This document shows positions 1-13,506 of a stretch of DNA of 64,000 nt, in pieces (position 1 is the stretch's first letter; each line of letters starts with the position of its first letter). A program made the position numbers and the translations under genes. The stretch covers positions 65,029,641-65,093,640 of the forward strand of contig NW_022098057.1 in NCBI RefSeq assembly GCF_002288925.2, written 5' to 3'. Under the pieces are notes generated by a model. That model was not told the DNA's origin and did no database searches. It saw only the letters and a list, made by a program, of their open reading frames with translations. The DNA comes from Delphinapterus leucas. Taxonomy: Eukaryota > Chordata > Mammalia > Artiodactyla > Monodontidae.

Positions 1-1579
1 TGAACACTCATAGAGATCTGCTCAGTGGAGAATCTGGGAAACTTTCCAGATAGCATCAAACATGATCTTTCTAATATTGCATTTTACTCTTAGATAATCC
101 ATTTCAACTCCATTTGTCTTATTCTTAAAAGCCGGTTTTCATTAATTTCTGACAAGTTAGTGCTACTTTGTATTCCCATATCACAATGCTAGATAATTTT
201 AAAACTCTGTAAGAAATAAACATTTAAATAATGTTGAAATAACACAACTCTCTCACCCTCCATTAATTTGTAAAATAAAGTAACAAAACTGTGTGGGTTA
301 GATTGGAATCAAATAGATTTCTGGGGTCCTTGCAAATAAGCTTTGCTTAATAAATATGCTGCAGCCTGTTTAGCACTTGGAAGTACCATGGATAAAGTTC
401 TAAGCCATAGAACTTTTTTCTCTGTGTAAAAAATCAGATTAAGTATTACAGGTCAGAGAGATTTGAAACTAGTATTTTCTTATCTTTGAACTGCTTTGAA
501 AAATTCACCTACACTCTACTCAATTTTTAAGCAAAAGAAAATACTTATCCTTCAGATTACTTTTACATTAAAATCTCCCTACACATTGCCTACAGAACAG
601 AATGTTTGGTATTGCAGAACTAAACAGAGAAAGTAGTCTCCAATGTATCAAAATTAACCTGTACTATTGAGTTGGCCTGCATAAAACTCAGTCACTTTGA
701 CTGAAAAGTGTCAGAAAGAACAAAGCACAAGTACCAATGATTGATGAAAGTCATCAATTGATGAAAGTATTGATTGATGAAAAGACTTATAAAGATGGAT
801 GATTCTCTTTTGGAGTAGTGAGAGAGTGAAGGGTAGGCATCAGTGCAAGAACTGGTGTTAACTGTTCTTAAAAAAAATCGTTGTTAATGATCTGGCTGAC
901 CGAGTCAACAGCACATCAATGAGTCTGATGAAAGATGTGAGATCCAGAGGTGTTACAGCATCAGGTTAAGAAGAAAAATCATTCAAATAAACCCTATGCT
1001 TGAAGAAATATGAAGAAAAGAGATAAATGACAGTCAGCTTGGGAGGAAAAGCTACTCAGGAAAATTTTTCTTAGACCATTTCTTTGTGTGGGATGCAAGA
1101 AGGGTTTCAATGGCTTGAGCAGATGACCATTGTTACTATGGTTCTATAATTGTTTTGCTACTGAGCATAAGAGAATAAATGTCCACTGATCAGGGACTAT
1201 ACAGCTAATATAAACTCCTTGGGTTGTTTTCATTCCATTCACCATCTGTGGGATGTTGCCATATCTAGTGTCCTTGGTACACTTCAGGTATATGAAATAA
1301 GGGAGAAAGTTGGCAGTGCACCTGGGTTTTATTTCACAGGAAAAATATTTGAGCCTTGAGTTATGAAATCCTTCAACTCCTAGGCTTCACACCTGTAGGT
1401 AGTTTACATATGACTTTCCTGACTTCACTTCTCCTGTTTAACATTGATTAACTACTGTTTAAACTGTACTTCTGTGTTCTTCCACCAATTGCTGACTTCT
1501 CTGGGACTGGCACCTAGCTGCTAAGTTTTACGGTATTTGGCTCCTTCTTTACAGCCTTTGAACATATTCAAATTTGTGA
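1..1579. other. No feature recognised; AT-rich unique DNA
   Basis: No long open frame or recognisable repeat is visible. A small cluster of imperfect direct repeats of 'attgatgaaag' lies at about 736-782. Confidence 0.5.
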
Positions 1580-2875
1580 CAGGAAAACACAGTCAAATCC
1601 TCCAGTCCATTCCTCTTTATCTACTCCCTGTTCCTCACATTCCTGTTTGAACTAAAGGCCTTAACTCCTATCTACTCTCTAACCACTGACAGTGGACGCC
1701 ATGGACTTCTTGGTTTCTGAATTTAACAAACCCTTTCAGTTCTCATTCTTTTTTTCTTCCTCTGGCAACCAAATTTGCCGACCACTTCTTCCTTTCCTCT
1801 GGTAGTTTTCTGATTCATACCTTTCCCCAGCCTCTTTGCTCTTTCCTTCTCAGTCTCCTCCACAACATTTTTTCTCCTCCCAGCTACTGACAGTCCTGGG
1901 CATCCTCAGTCTTGCTCTTCACCTTTTCTCCCCTCACATGTTCAGACTATTTGATCCACTTCCATGCTTTAACTATGTCTTATATATCGATGGCTCCAGA
2001 TCTCTCTCCTGAGCTCTAGACCTAAAAATCCACATGCCTAGAGGACATAACTCAACATATCTGCAACTTAAATCGTATGATATTCCCTTTATTTCCCGAT
2101 ATCATCACCTTCTAGTTGCTTAGCCAAACTAGAAACTCGGGTGTCAAATCCTTTCTTTTATTCATGTCTCATGTCCAAATGATAGTTCTTTCTGTCTTAC
2201 CTCTCAAACATCATTCTGCTGTGATTCTCATCACAAAGCCGCCCTCCTTGGTTCAGGCCCTCATTGCTTCTCATCTCCACTATTGAAAAGGTCCTCTGAT
2301 TGACCTCCCAACATCTGGGTTTATTCTTTTTAAATAATATACCTAAAATGCATTCTAGGGTTTCTGTCCAAAAATTATTTCTTGTTCCCCTTTCATAGTT
2401 TCCTCTGTTTGTGTGAAAAGTCTAAATTCTTAATTTAGCACATAGGCCTTTTCTTACCTCTCAAGCCCATCTCTTACCATTGTCTATCCTTTAATTAATG
2501 TACTTTAAGTTCAGCTTAAGTCTCATCAGACAACTACGTTTTCCCATTGCATCTTGCTGTTTTACCCTCACAAGCTTTTTGATCCCCTAGCGCAAGCATT
2601 ACTTCCTCAATGAAGCTGATCCTTTATCCCACTGGAGAGAATTAATTATTATAAGCTTATCTCCTATGATACCCCACACATAATACATTGTATCAGCTAC
2701 AGCACTTTATTGTGATTATTTGATTGTCTTTTTCTTCTTACTAGATTCTAAGCTTTTGGAGGGTAAAATATTATCTTATTCATCTGTGAGTCATCAAGGC
2801 CTCACACGTAACAGGAAGTCGGTTTTATTGAATTGAATGAAAGAATTGTTGAGTGAATTAATAAACATATGTAAA
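1580..2875 (+). mobile_element. L2 LINE relic, sense
   Basis: This is an ancient CR1-clade LINE fragment in sense orientation. Recognisable L2 passages run in order: the 'gagctctagacctaaaaatccacatgcc' region near 2013, the 'ggtgtcaaatcctttc' region near 2140, 'ctcatctccactattg' near 2270, and a tail near 2865 with the usual 'ttgaatgaa...ttgttgagtgaatta' ending. There are many stops and indels, and no coding capacity remains. Family assignment is from memory of the L2 consensus; the edges are approximate. Confidence 0.75.
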
Positions 2876-3589
2876 TTTTAATAGTTTAGAGGCATTAGAT
2901 AGCCAAAACCATGAGCCTGAAAATGGACATACAGCTGGGATTTCGTTTCTATAGTGTTTATGAGTCATTAAGTTCCTGTATTTGTTTTCCAAACTGTGTC
3001 TGGAAACTATTCCATAAATGAAGAAAGAAGGGATTAGAAGAAAGCTTTAGGCATACGAAAATTGATGGTAATTACTTTTCCAGTATCCTTTCTGGTGTTG
3101 TGTGCAAAATAAGTATACAGTAAATACTATTGAATGTTCAGATAATTTTTGGTATCCCCTAAGTAGTTTCTGTTATTTATAATAACACAGATCCCCCTTG
3201 GCAGCCTGGGGAGCCTGAACTCTTCATAAAGCCTTTGCAGTATCACATTAAAGTGTTAGCTCATCATTTCAGCAAATCTTTTCTAACAACTTTGGTTCAT
3301 TTTTGTACTGTTTTCTCGGGCAGAGCATGCTTAGGAATCATTTTTGGCTAAACTCAGTTCTCAGTCAGACTTGTGTAATTGTGTACTGCCATTTTCTATT
3401 TATTTCTGCTCATCCAACTAAAAGACCTTGAGTATCTCCATGGCACAAATAACACTTATCCTTAGCATCAATAAAAGTCTAAGTGTTGTCATTGTGTTTA
3501 TAAAAAGATCAGCTTCTTCTTCCATGCAATATTTCTAAATCTAAAAAAATACGTAAAATGTTTATATTGTCTTATCTTTAGTGGCTTAT
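2876..3589. other. No feature recognised
   Basis: AT-rich unique-looking sequence. Part of 3170-3480 is pyrimidine-rich and could be a very old L2 piece, but I could not align it to anything convincingly. Confidence 0.4.
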
Positions 3590-3710
3590 TGTTTGTCTCT
3601 TCAGAAGGACTGAAAGCTTCTTAAAGGCTCAATCTCGGTCTTCTCATATTTGTATCTTTGGTGTATGACATAGTTGTTCAGTGAATGTTAGCTGGGTTGA
3701 ATTGATGTGT
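3590..3710 (+). mobile_element. L2 3' tail relic, sense
   Basis: The order 'ctgaaagcttcttaaaggc ... ttgtatctttggtgtatgac ... ttcagtgaatgtt' matches the terminal part of L2 (segment size, main-use and tail boxes) in decayed form. Confidence 0.5.
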
Positions 3711-6524
3711 GCTTATAATTTAACATTACATGGTGTATTTAAAAAAATATGACAGGGCATGGCTTCTACTTTTATGTTAATGTTCTAGGATTAATTTTTC
3801 TCACCATATTGGTTTACCGTATTGGTTAACCCTTTCTATAACTGCATCCACTGAAGAGTCTCAGAAGTCTTAATTTGCATCACTGTTAATATTTTAATAA
3901 TATCACAATTGTATATTGTTTAAAATTACAGATATATAATTTCTTTAATTCATTAAGGAAAATATTCCATCTGATCTTTTCAGAAGAATTCATAAAAACT
4001 GAGGGAGGAAGGTGAAAGAAAGTAAACGTCACAGAGGAGAAGCAGCAGTATCCTGGCTTGTCATTTTCATGGTACTCCCAAATCAAATTTGTGATGGCAG
4101 GTAGGACACCTTGCATCCTAAATATTTTACATTTATGCAGTGGCCCCTATTATCAACTGAGAAACCAACACAATCCTTACCCAGTTATTAATGATGGTGT
4201 CTTTCTTGTTCCATCACACAATTTCATGCTATTTATCTGTGAGGAAATGCCTGACAACATTGACACATTAAAGCATCTCATCTGGATTCCTTAGGACCAG
4301 CTGTAGACCAAGAAAATGTCAAGTTCACAGACAGTGCCTGTGCCCTCACAACGTTAAAGGGCACCAGTGGGCATTGTTTCCTTTAACATTCACATTTTTG
4401 GCATAAAGTGGGGCTGAATACTGCTGTTGTCGTAATTAAACACTGTTAGAGTTATTATTGAACTCATTACACTACTTAAAAATAATGATAAATGAGCACA
4501 GAGTATCACTAACCTTCAACTTAATCAACTCATGGAAGACAGGGTGGTTTCCTTGAGGCACTGGCAACACCCTGGGCAGCTAGTATGTTTTATGCCAGAG
4601 TGATGGGTTAGCTGGCTTAAAGGGTTCTAGGCCATATATATTCAGATTGAGGTACGAGGTATTCAGACTTATCTTTAATGGTTCTGGATAAATTAATATA
4701 TAGAATAGTCAATTTTCTTTTAAACAAAGAAGTGACAGTTGCTGAAACAGTGGACTAACCTCTACTCACTTGTTTAGATCTTGTGGGTGCATTTTTGGGA
4801 ATGGATTCTTTAGCCTGACTTACTCAACTGTTTACATGGCTACCACTGTTCTAGTATGATTTTTAATTTTTCTGGTCTTTTTACTCATTTTTCATCTCTA
4901 ACTTCTAGATATTTCTCTCATGATGCTGAGCTAGTTATCTTTTTTAAAAAACACACAAAATCTTATATATCAGAGATCTCCTAATAAGTCTTGTGTGTCA
5001 TACTTAGGTAAATAGAGACATGATTACTCAGTTATTATATCCTTAGATTAATTAAGTGGTACTATATACTCCATTTGCAGTTCTGAACATTCAAATATAC
5101 TTGTAATAGCAGGCTTTTCTAATAGCTAGGCTATATCTGATGCACAGGGAAATGTTTGTCTCCAGAAAAACTTCTTAGAATGAATAACCTGCTTCAGCAT
5201 TTATGTTAACTGAAAGTATAATTTCATAAGGTATAATATTCAGGATTTCTAGCAGCTGCTGTAGTCTATACATCTGCTACACTTGGTATAACGTGTAATC
5301 TTCCTCTAGTTACAATTCACAAAGTTTTAATTTTGGCTATAATGTTAAGTATGGTAATAGTATAACTTATGGTTTCATAATAACCTCTCTGTGAGGCCTT
5401 TGTCCACATGTTACTGTAATACAAATGACAGGTAGAAATGCTATAAAAATAAAGGAGAACTTATCTGCTGATATAGCAACCTCTTAAACCCTCTTATTCT
5501 AGGATTTTCTGTACTTAGGATTCCAATTCTTGGTTATATCTGAAAAACTAACATTTACTGTGAGTCTTCTCAAAAAAATGATTTCAGATTCATGCTAAAT
5601 GTTATTTGGACCTTTATAGGTAACTTGTTCCTTTTTACCAAATTTATATGTATTATTATAGCATAGCATAGTATATGAAGACATATATTGATGTTTTCAT
5701 TTTGTGCATTTACATTTAAAGACTTTAAGTATCAGAGAATATAAAGAGAGAAAATTTTAAAATACCTCCTATTGAGATCCTGGTTCTACCAATGTCCCGG
5801 TAATAGTTTTCAAACAGTTAACCCTTTCAAAGTTTTCTCACCTTAGGAAATTAAAGTGAAATTTTGTAAGCACTTCTAGGTTGACAAATACTTTGCTGAA
5901 AGATCTTATAAGAAAAACATACTACTTGCTATTTATACAGATTTATATGTTCTTTAAAGCACTGGACTTTCATTAGTTTTATAATCCATTTAAATCCCCA
6001 TGATTTCAGAATATATATTAACCTCATTTTCATAGATAAGTTGTGATTTTCAGAGCTCACGCAGTAGCCTGGGATTTTCAGATTCCTGAGCACATGTTTT
6101 CATTTTTTTGTAAGGCATGTTTTCATCTCCTTGAAGCACTGCTGCTTCTTTCTATAGGAAATATTGACTAATACGTAGTAACTTCTTTTAATAAACTAAA
6201 ATTTTAAACAACATTGAAGTGACTACTTTTGACGGACTGAAAGAAATTTACAATGTATTTTAATTTCAGGAGTAAATTCTTAGGATGATTAATCAACAAT
6301 GATAAAATACGTATACAACATATTTTAAACTCAGGAGGATCTATTTTAATTTCTGATAATTTTTATGAATTGAATAATTGGGCACTCTTGATCTGAAATG
6401 CTTCATATAAACAGTCCTATTAAAGCTAAATGAATAATCACGTTGAGTTTGTCACTATGGGTAGACACAGGCTACAATATGGAAAAACATAAGACTTACC
6501 CTCCCTATGGCTTCCACGAAAACC
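3711..6524. other. No feature recognised
   Basis: About 2.8 kb of AT-rich sequence without a repeat I can name. Two overlapping open frames of about 77 codons on opposite strands near 3886-4294 have no recognisable domain and look like chance. Confidence 0.45.
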
Positions 6525-7235
6525 TTCTCTGTTTATTCATTTCAGTTCCTTCTATGAGCAACTCTTTCTTTGCCCACTATTTAAATGTTGGTATTCCTGG
6601 GGTTCTGTCCTTGACCTTCTTTTAATGGAGCTCTGTCTCCGGATTATCTCACTTATTTCCATGACATCAACTACTAGCTAATCATGGCTTACCAATATGT
6701 CTCAGGTTGTCCTAAACTGAACTCACTAACTGTAACCACCACCCTTTTAGTTGTTCATGTTAGAAAACTGGGAGTTATTCTTGATTCATCCCCCTCTCAC
6801 ACCACCCACACCTATTTAGTCATGAAGTCCTGTCAATTCTTCATTCTAAAAATGGCCTGCAACTTTCTGCTTAGCTTCCCACCCTCTGCTAGTATCTTAC
6901 TTCAGGTTTTATTCATTTCTGATAGCTTTCTAATTCATTTCCCTGTGTCCAGTCATGCTTCATTCAAATCTCTTCTACACATTGATCTCTCTGAAATGCA
7001 AATATGATTATCACACCCCTCCCCAAACATTTTTATAGTTTCCTTTACCTAAAAGATAAAGAAGGAATATTTTAACAGCAAATAATTATTTATCTCTTTC
7101 ACTAGACAGATATTTATTTGAGGTTATGGACCGTATTTTTTTCCTTTTAATATTTATTTCATTTTATATTACCACTGATGACACATAGTAGGTACTTAAC
7201 ATAGTTTTGTTGAGTAAATGAATTAATGAATTAAA
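6525..7235 (+). mobile_element. L2 LINE relic, sense
   Basis: L2 landmarks include 'ctgggagttattcttgattc' near 6768, the 'catgaagtcctgtcaattc' region near 6821, and a tail with 'gacacatagtaggtactta' and 'ttgttgagtaaatgaatta' near 7180-7220. An open frame of 107 codons at 6684-7007 is a decayed stretch of the LINE, not a host gene. Confidence 0.75.
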
Positions 7236-7389
7236 GTGAATGCCATAAAACTAGACAACCACATATACCTAAAGAACAAATTTTTGCTTATACTTGTGAC
7301 AAATACATTACTTCCAATTAAGCATCATTTAAAAATCACCAATTACTATCAATATAAATGAGTAAACATCTCTCTTAATTTGCTTAATG

Positions 7390-7860
7390 AGTCAGATCCA
7401 GAGTCCTCACAATAGCCTCCACAGCCTTCATCCACCTGACCATCTCTCTTCCTCCCTCATTCCACTCCAACCACGTGGTCTCCTGCTGGCCTTTGAACAG
7501 TCAAACCCTTGAGACATTTGCAGGTGATAACTTGATTCTCTGCCTTGGGGATCTTCTCTCAGACAGCTGTGTGGCTCACTCTCTTTGGATCTTTAATCAA
7601 ATGACATTTCCTCCTATTTAAAACCACAACTGTTCCCCTCTTCCTTTTCTGCTTTATTATTTTTGTCCATAACACAGCTTGCCATCCGATGTTCTATATA
7701 TTTTGCTTTCATCCTATTTAATATTTATTTCCCACAGAATTAGATAGAATTATGAGTCACGAGGTAGAGACTTTTGTCTGTTAGAGCTCACTGTTGTATT
7801 CCTAGAATCCAAACAGATAATAAGTACTTGTTTAATGAATGAATAAATGAACAAGTAAAT
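7390..7860 (+). mobile_element. L2 3' relic, sense
   Basis: A second sense L2 fragment follows the first. It runs from 'tcctcacaatagcctcc' and 'cagccttcatccacctgac' through a 'cttgagacatttgcaggtg' region to a tail 'ataataagtacttgtttaat' and 'gaatgaataaatgaac'. It may be a separate insertion or an offset copy of the same family. Confidence 0.65.
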
Positions 7861-8689
7861 CCTCTATATTTAATCTTCAGATTAAAGAAGCAAATGCAAC
7901 AGCCATAACTGTTAACATACTTGCTCTAATTCTATATCAAAGGTTTCTTTGAAGTTTCTTTTAGTCAAAAAAGGAAAGCAAGAAAAGTTACCTAGTTTTA
8001 GTTTTCAGAAAGGAGAGCAAAATTTTAAAGAAAATTCTAATGTTGGAGTTAAATAGGAATACAGAATAACTTAATGAACACTTTCTTTGTAAAATGCAGA
8101 TGATGCTTCAGCTATGGATTTTTTTAAAGCAAACTTTGATGAAAGTTAAAAGAATAACATTAAAGCTCAATACAGTGAAAGCATTTCTGTGATATATTCA
8201 GCTGATATGGCTCAGGTCTGTAGCTTAATTTGAAAGACTGAATTTTGAGTAGTGAAGGAGTTGAATTGACGGCATCTCCTAAGCTTTATTTTCTGACATA
8301 ATTGCTTCTCTTGTCAAAGTTTCTGATAGGAGCTTAGGAATTGCATGTCAAAAAGTACTCCCAGCTGGAGTTTACTGATTCACACTAGAAAACAAGTGAT
8401 GTTTCCCCATATTCTTTACTTTCTCTCTGACCTCTAATTTCCAAATAATTTTTTTAAAAAACACAACTACAACAACAGCAATAAAATAAAACTGCAAAAG
8501 AACCTAACCTTAAATAAAGGACGTGAATATAAAGTCATTTCAAACTCCTCAGCTCCAGTTTTGTCTCCTTCTAAATCATTTACAAATGATACTTTTATAC
8601 AGGAAATATGATAATGTTACACACATGCTTTTAGGAAATCTAGACACTCATGGCCTGAAGATTTTTTAGTCATAGTTTTACTTATTCAG
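7861..8689. other. No feature recognised
   Basis: AT-rich unique-looking sequence with short A/T runs. I see no repeat or coding signal. Confidence 0.45.
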
Positions 8690-9460
8690 ATAATATTTAA
8701 CAGACAGTTACTTTCTGTGCAGAGCACTATGCTATATACACCTATATACATATGGCTAAGGAAATTGCCCCTGTTCTTAGTGATATGACAGTCTAGAAGG
8801 GGAAATATGCACAGATAACGCAATACAAGTGAGCATCAGATGATGGGTAGAAGGAGCTATCACTATTAAGAGAATGGAGAGAGAGTACTCCTAGCTAGTG
8901 GGCTCAAGAGAGCTTCATGAAATAGGTGACTTCTGAACTGGGCCTTCCAAGATTTCTTAGTGCAGACATGGGTAGAGAGATTTCATGCCACGAAAAATCA
9001 CATTTCCAAAAGACATGTCAACGTGATCAAGTAGTGAGCAGGTAACTGCAAATAGACCTCTTTTATTAGTCTGGAGTACATGTGAAACAAATGGTAGGAG
9101 GCAAGACTGGTCTTGTGGGTTAAGGATCAGATTGTAAGCAGTGTTAATACTACATGAAGGAATTTTAGTCTTATTATACTGTCACTGGAGAATCAGTTTT
9201 ATTGTCTGGGCAGTGGGTCGTGATACTGTTAACAGGTGCTTTAGAGAAAGGTTGGGTATAGAGAGAACAAAACACATGACCATTACAATAATATAATTGT
9301 GGTCTATTAGTAAAGACCTGAGTTTGGATGATGATGTTGAAGGAATTAAAAAGATAATCTAAACATGTTAGTGGAGGGAGAAAGATTGAAAAGATGCCTA
9401 CATCCAGGGGCCAGTAAATGAGGGCATAGGACACTAAAGAGTATAGGTGGGAAGGATTAG
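8690..9460 (-). mobile_element. L2 relic, antisense
   Basis: The segment reads as the reverse complement of the L2 3' half. It starts at the tail ('gcagagcactatgctatat', 'gacagtctagaaggggaaa'), continues with 'aggtgacttctgaactggg', and extends into the 'ggaattttagtcttatt' and 'gagtttggatgatg' boxes. Decay is heavy, and the distal part beyond about 9010 is less certain. The 86-codon minus-strand frame at 9174-9434 lies inside it. Confidence 0.6.
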
Positions 9461-9509
9461 AAGAAGCATGATCAGCTTACTGAGGTCAACATGGGTTTAT
9501 CTTATATTG

Positions 9510-9590
9510 GATGTTGCAACCTCATCATTTATCACAGTGTGAGGCACACAATAGGCCCTCAATTTATGCTTCTTAAGTAACTAAGTGTTT
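9510..9590 (+). mobile_element. L2/MIR-type 3' tail relic
   Basis: 'cagtgtgaggcacacaataggccctcaattta' is the shared terminal signature of L2 and MIR in sense orientation. The fragment is too short to choose a family. Confidence 0.45.
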
Positions 9591-9828
9591 GCTTGGCAAA
9601 TGACTTCATAGAATAAATTTCAGGGTGGGTAAAGAAAGTGATCTTGGTTGCCCTGGAGTTGACTTTACTGGTAAAGGATATATCCATTGGCAGTAGTTAG
9701 ATAATTTAAAACAATGGCGTGGCTTTAGATCTAACAGTATGTCAGCTTACTTTTCCTTTTAAGAAGTAGTATAAAGACAGTCCTGCACCCTGTGGAAAGA
9801 AAACCACATTCACAGAAAGATAGACAAA

Positions 9829-10721
9829 ATGAAAAGGCAGAAGACTATGTACCAGATGAAGGAACAAGATAAAACCCCAGAAAAACAATTAAATGAAGTG
9901 GAGATAGGCAACCTTCCAGAAAAAGAATTCAGAATAATGATAGTGAAGATGATCCAGGACCTTGGAAAAAGAATGGAGGCAAAGATTGAGAAGATGCAAG
10001 AAATGTTTAACAAAGACCTAGAAGAATTAAAGAACAAACAAACAGAGATGAGCAATACAATAACTGAAATGAAAAATACACTACAAGGAATCAATAGCGG
10101 AATAACTGAGGCAGAAGAACGGATAACTGACCTAGAAGACAGAATGGTGGAATTCACTGCCAAGGAACACAATAAAGAAAAAAGAATGAAAAGAATTGAA
10201 GACGGCTTAAGAGACCTCTGGAACAACATTAAACACACCAACAATCGCATTATAGGGGTCCCAGAAGGAGAAGACAGAGAAAGGATCTGAGAAAACATTT
10301 GAAGAGATTATACTCGAAAACTTCCCTAACATGGGAAAGGAAATAGCCACCGAAGTCCAGGAAGCACAGAGAGTCCCAGGCAGCATAAACCCAAGGAGAA
10401 ACAGGCTGAGACACACAGGAATCAAATTGACAAAAATTAAAGACAAAGAAAAATTATTAAAAGCAACAAGGGTAAAATAACATACAAGAGAACTCCCATA
10501 AGGTTAACAGCCAATTTCTCGGCAGAAACTCTACAAGCCAGAAAGGAATGGCATGATATATTTAAAGTGATGAAAGGGAAGAACCTACAAACAAGATTAC
10601 TCTACCCGGCAAGGATCTCAGATTTGATGGAGAAATGAAAAGCTTTACAGACAAGCAAAAGCTAAGAGAATTCAGCACCACAAAACCACCTCTACAGCAA
10701 ATGCTAAAGGAACTTCTCTAA
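9829..10721 (+). pseudogene. L1 ORF1 (RNA-binding coiled-coil protein), broken
   Basis: ORF1 of L1 encodes a trimeric RNA-binding chaperone of the retrotransposition particle. The first 153 codons (9829-10290) are open. Residues 45-115 are rich in E, K, L, I and M in a heptad-like pattern, which fits the coiled coil. A one-base indel near 10280 ends this frame. Homology resumes in the next frame (ENFPNMGKEIATEV) and runs to a stop at 10478-10480. It continues through the C-terminal part (FSAETLQARKEWHDIFKVMK) and shifts frame once more near 10620 before the natural stop at 10719-10721. The start is the first ATG of the family's usual MKRQK-type beginning. No full-length protein can be made. 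Identification is by family knowledge of L1 ORF1. Confidence 0.9.
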
Positions 10722-13442
10722 GTGGGAAACACAAGAGAAGAAAAGGACCTACAAAAACAAATACAAAACAATTAAGAAAATGGTCATAGGAACATACGTA
10801 TCAATAATTACCTTAAACGTGAATGGATTAAATGCTCCAACCAAAAGATGGAGGCTTGCTGAATGGATACAAAAACAAGACCCATATATATGCTGTCTAC
10901 AAGAGACCCACTTCAGACCTGGGGACACATACAGACTGAAAATGTGGGAATGGAAAAAGATATTCCATGCAAATGGAAATCAAAAGAAAGCTGGAGTAGC
11001 AATCCTCGTATCAGATAGTATAGACTTTAAAATAAAGACTGTTACAAGAGACAAAGAAGGACACTACATAATGATGAAGGGATCAATCCAAGAAGAACAT
11101 ATAACAATTATATATACATCCAACATAGGAGCATCTCAATATATAAGGCAAATGCGAAGAGCTATAAAAGCGGAAATCAGCAATAACACAATAATAGTGG
11201 GGGACTTTTAATGCCTTACTTACACCAATGGGCAGATCATACAGACAGAAAATTAATAAGGAAACACAAGCTTTAAATGACACAATAGACCAGATAGATT
11301 TGACATTTATGGGACATTCAGTCCAAAAACAGCAGATTACACTTTCTTTTCAAGTGCACATGGAACATTCTCCAGGATAGATCACCTCTTGCTTCACAAA
11401 TCAAGCCTTGGTAAATATAGGAAAACTGAAGTCATATCAAGCATCTTTTCTGACCACAATGCTATGAAATTAGAAATAAATTTCAGGGGAAAAAAATGTG
11501 AAAATCACAAACACACGGAGGCTAAAAAGTACGTTACTAAATAACCAAGAGGTCCTTGAAAAAATTAAAGAGGAAATCAAAAAATACCTAGGGACAAATG
11601 ACAATGAAAACATGACGATCCAAAACCTATGGGATGCAGCAAAAGCAGTTCTAAGAGAGAAATTTATAGCAATACAATCCTACCTCAAGAAACAAGAAAA
11701 ATCTCAAATAAACAATCTAACCTTACACCTAAAGGAACTGGAGAAAGAAGACCAAACAAAACCCCAACTTAGTAGAAGGAAAGAAATCATAAAGATCAGA
11801 GCAGAAGAAAATGGAATAGAAACAAAGAAAACAATAGCAAAGATCAATAAAACTAAAAGCTGGTTCCTTGAGAGGTAAACAAAATTGATAAACCATTAGC
11901 CAGACTCATCAGGAAAAAGAGGGAGAGGACTCAAATCAATAAAATTAGAAATGAAAAGTTACAACAGACACCGCAGAAATACAAAGCATCATAAGAGAGT
12001 ACTACAAGGAACTCTATGCCAATAAAATGGACAACCGGGAAGAAATGGACAAATTCTTAGAAAGGTATAACCTTCCAAGACTGAACCAGGAAGAAATAGA
12101 AAACATGAACAGACCTATCACAAGTAATGAAATTGAAACTGTGATTAAAAATCTTCCAACAAACAAAAGTCCAGGACCAGATGGCTTCACAGGTGAATTC
12201 TATCAAACACTTAGAGAAGATCTAACACCCGTCCTTATCAAACTCTTCCAAAGAATTTCAGAGGAAGGAACACTCCCAAACTCATTCTATGAGGCCACCA
12301 TCATCCTGATACCAAAACCAGACAAAGATACTACAAAAAAAGATAATTACAGGCCAATATCACAGATGAATATAGACGCAAAAATCCTCAGCAAAATACT
12401 AGCAAACAGAATCCAACAACACATTAAAAGGATCATACACCATGATCAAGTGGGATTTATCCCAGAGATGCAAGGATTCTTTAATATATGCAAATCAATC
12501 AATGTGATACACCATATTACTAAATTCAAGAATAAAAACCATATGATCATCTCAGTAGCTGCAGAAAAAGCTTTTGACAAAATTCAACACCCATTTATGA
12601 TAAAAAGTCTCCAGAAAGTGGGCATAGAGGGAACAGACATCAATATAATAAAGGCCATATATGACAAACCCACAGTAAACTTCATACTCAATGGTGAAAA
12701 GCTGAAAGCGTTTCCTCTAAGATCAGGAACAAGACAAGGAAGTCCACTCTCACTACTGTTATTCAACATAGTTTTGGAGGTCCTAGCCATGGCAATCAGG
12801 AAAGAAAAAGAAATAAAAGGAATACAAATTGGATAATGAGAAGCAAAACTGTCACTGTTTGCATCTGACATGATACTATACATAGATAATCCTAAAGATG
12901 CCACCAGCAAACTACTAGAGCTAATCAATGAATTTGGTGAAGTTGCAGGATACAAAATTAATGCACAGAAATCTCTTGCATTCCTATACACTAACAACAG
13001 AATGTCAGAAAGAGAAATTAAGGAAATAATCCCATTCACCATTGCCACAAAAAGAATAAAATACCTAGGAATAAACCTACCTAAGGAGTTAAAAGATCTG
13101 TACTCAGAAAACTCTAAGACACTGATGAGAGAAATCAAAGATGACACAAAAGGATGGAGAGATATACCGTGTTTTTGCATTGGAAGAATCAATATTGTGA
13201 AAATGACTATACTACCCAAAGCAATCTACAGATTCAGTGCAGTCCATATCAAAGTACCAATGGCATTTTTTACAGAACTAGAACAAAAATTCTTAAAATT
13301 TGTATGGAGACACAAAAGACCCCAAATAGCCAAAGCAATCTTAAGGGAAAAGAATGGAGCTGGAGGAATCAGACTTCCTGACTTCAGATTATACTACAAA
13401 ACTGCAGTAATCGGGGAACTGTGGTACTGACACAAAAACAGA

Positions 13443-13443
13443 A

Positions 13444-13504
<61 letters not shown>
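13443..13504. repeat. (TA)n(GA)n microsatellite inside L1 ORF2
   Basis: About eleven TA units run straight into about nineteen GA units. Flanking L1 sequence is 'cacaaaaacagaaat' on the left and 'gatcaatggaacagg' on the right. The run therefore replaces the short 'cagacatatagatcaatgg' that I remember at this point of L1 ORF2. Confidence 0.95.

Positions 13505-13506
<2 letters not shown>

Noticed and set aside
9810..10298. Minus-strand open frame of 162 codons, serine- and isoleucine-rich
   Set aside because: It is the exact shadow of the L1 ORF1 coiled-coil region.
12584..13219. Minus-strand open frame of 211 codons opposite the L1 reverse transcriptase
   Set aside because: It is the complement of L1 ORF2, which is A-rich and so leaves long stop-free antisense frames. 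It has no domain of its own.
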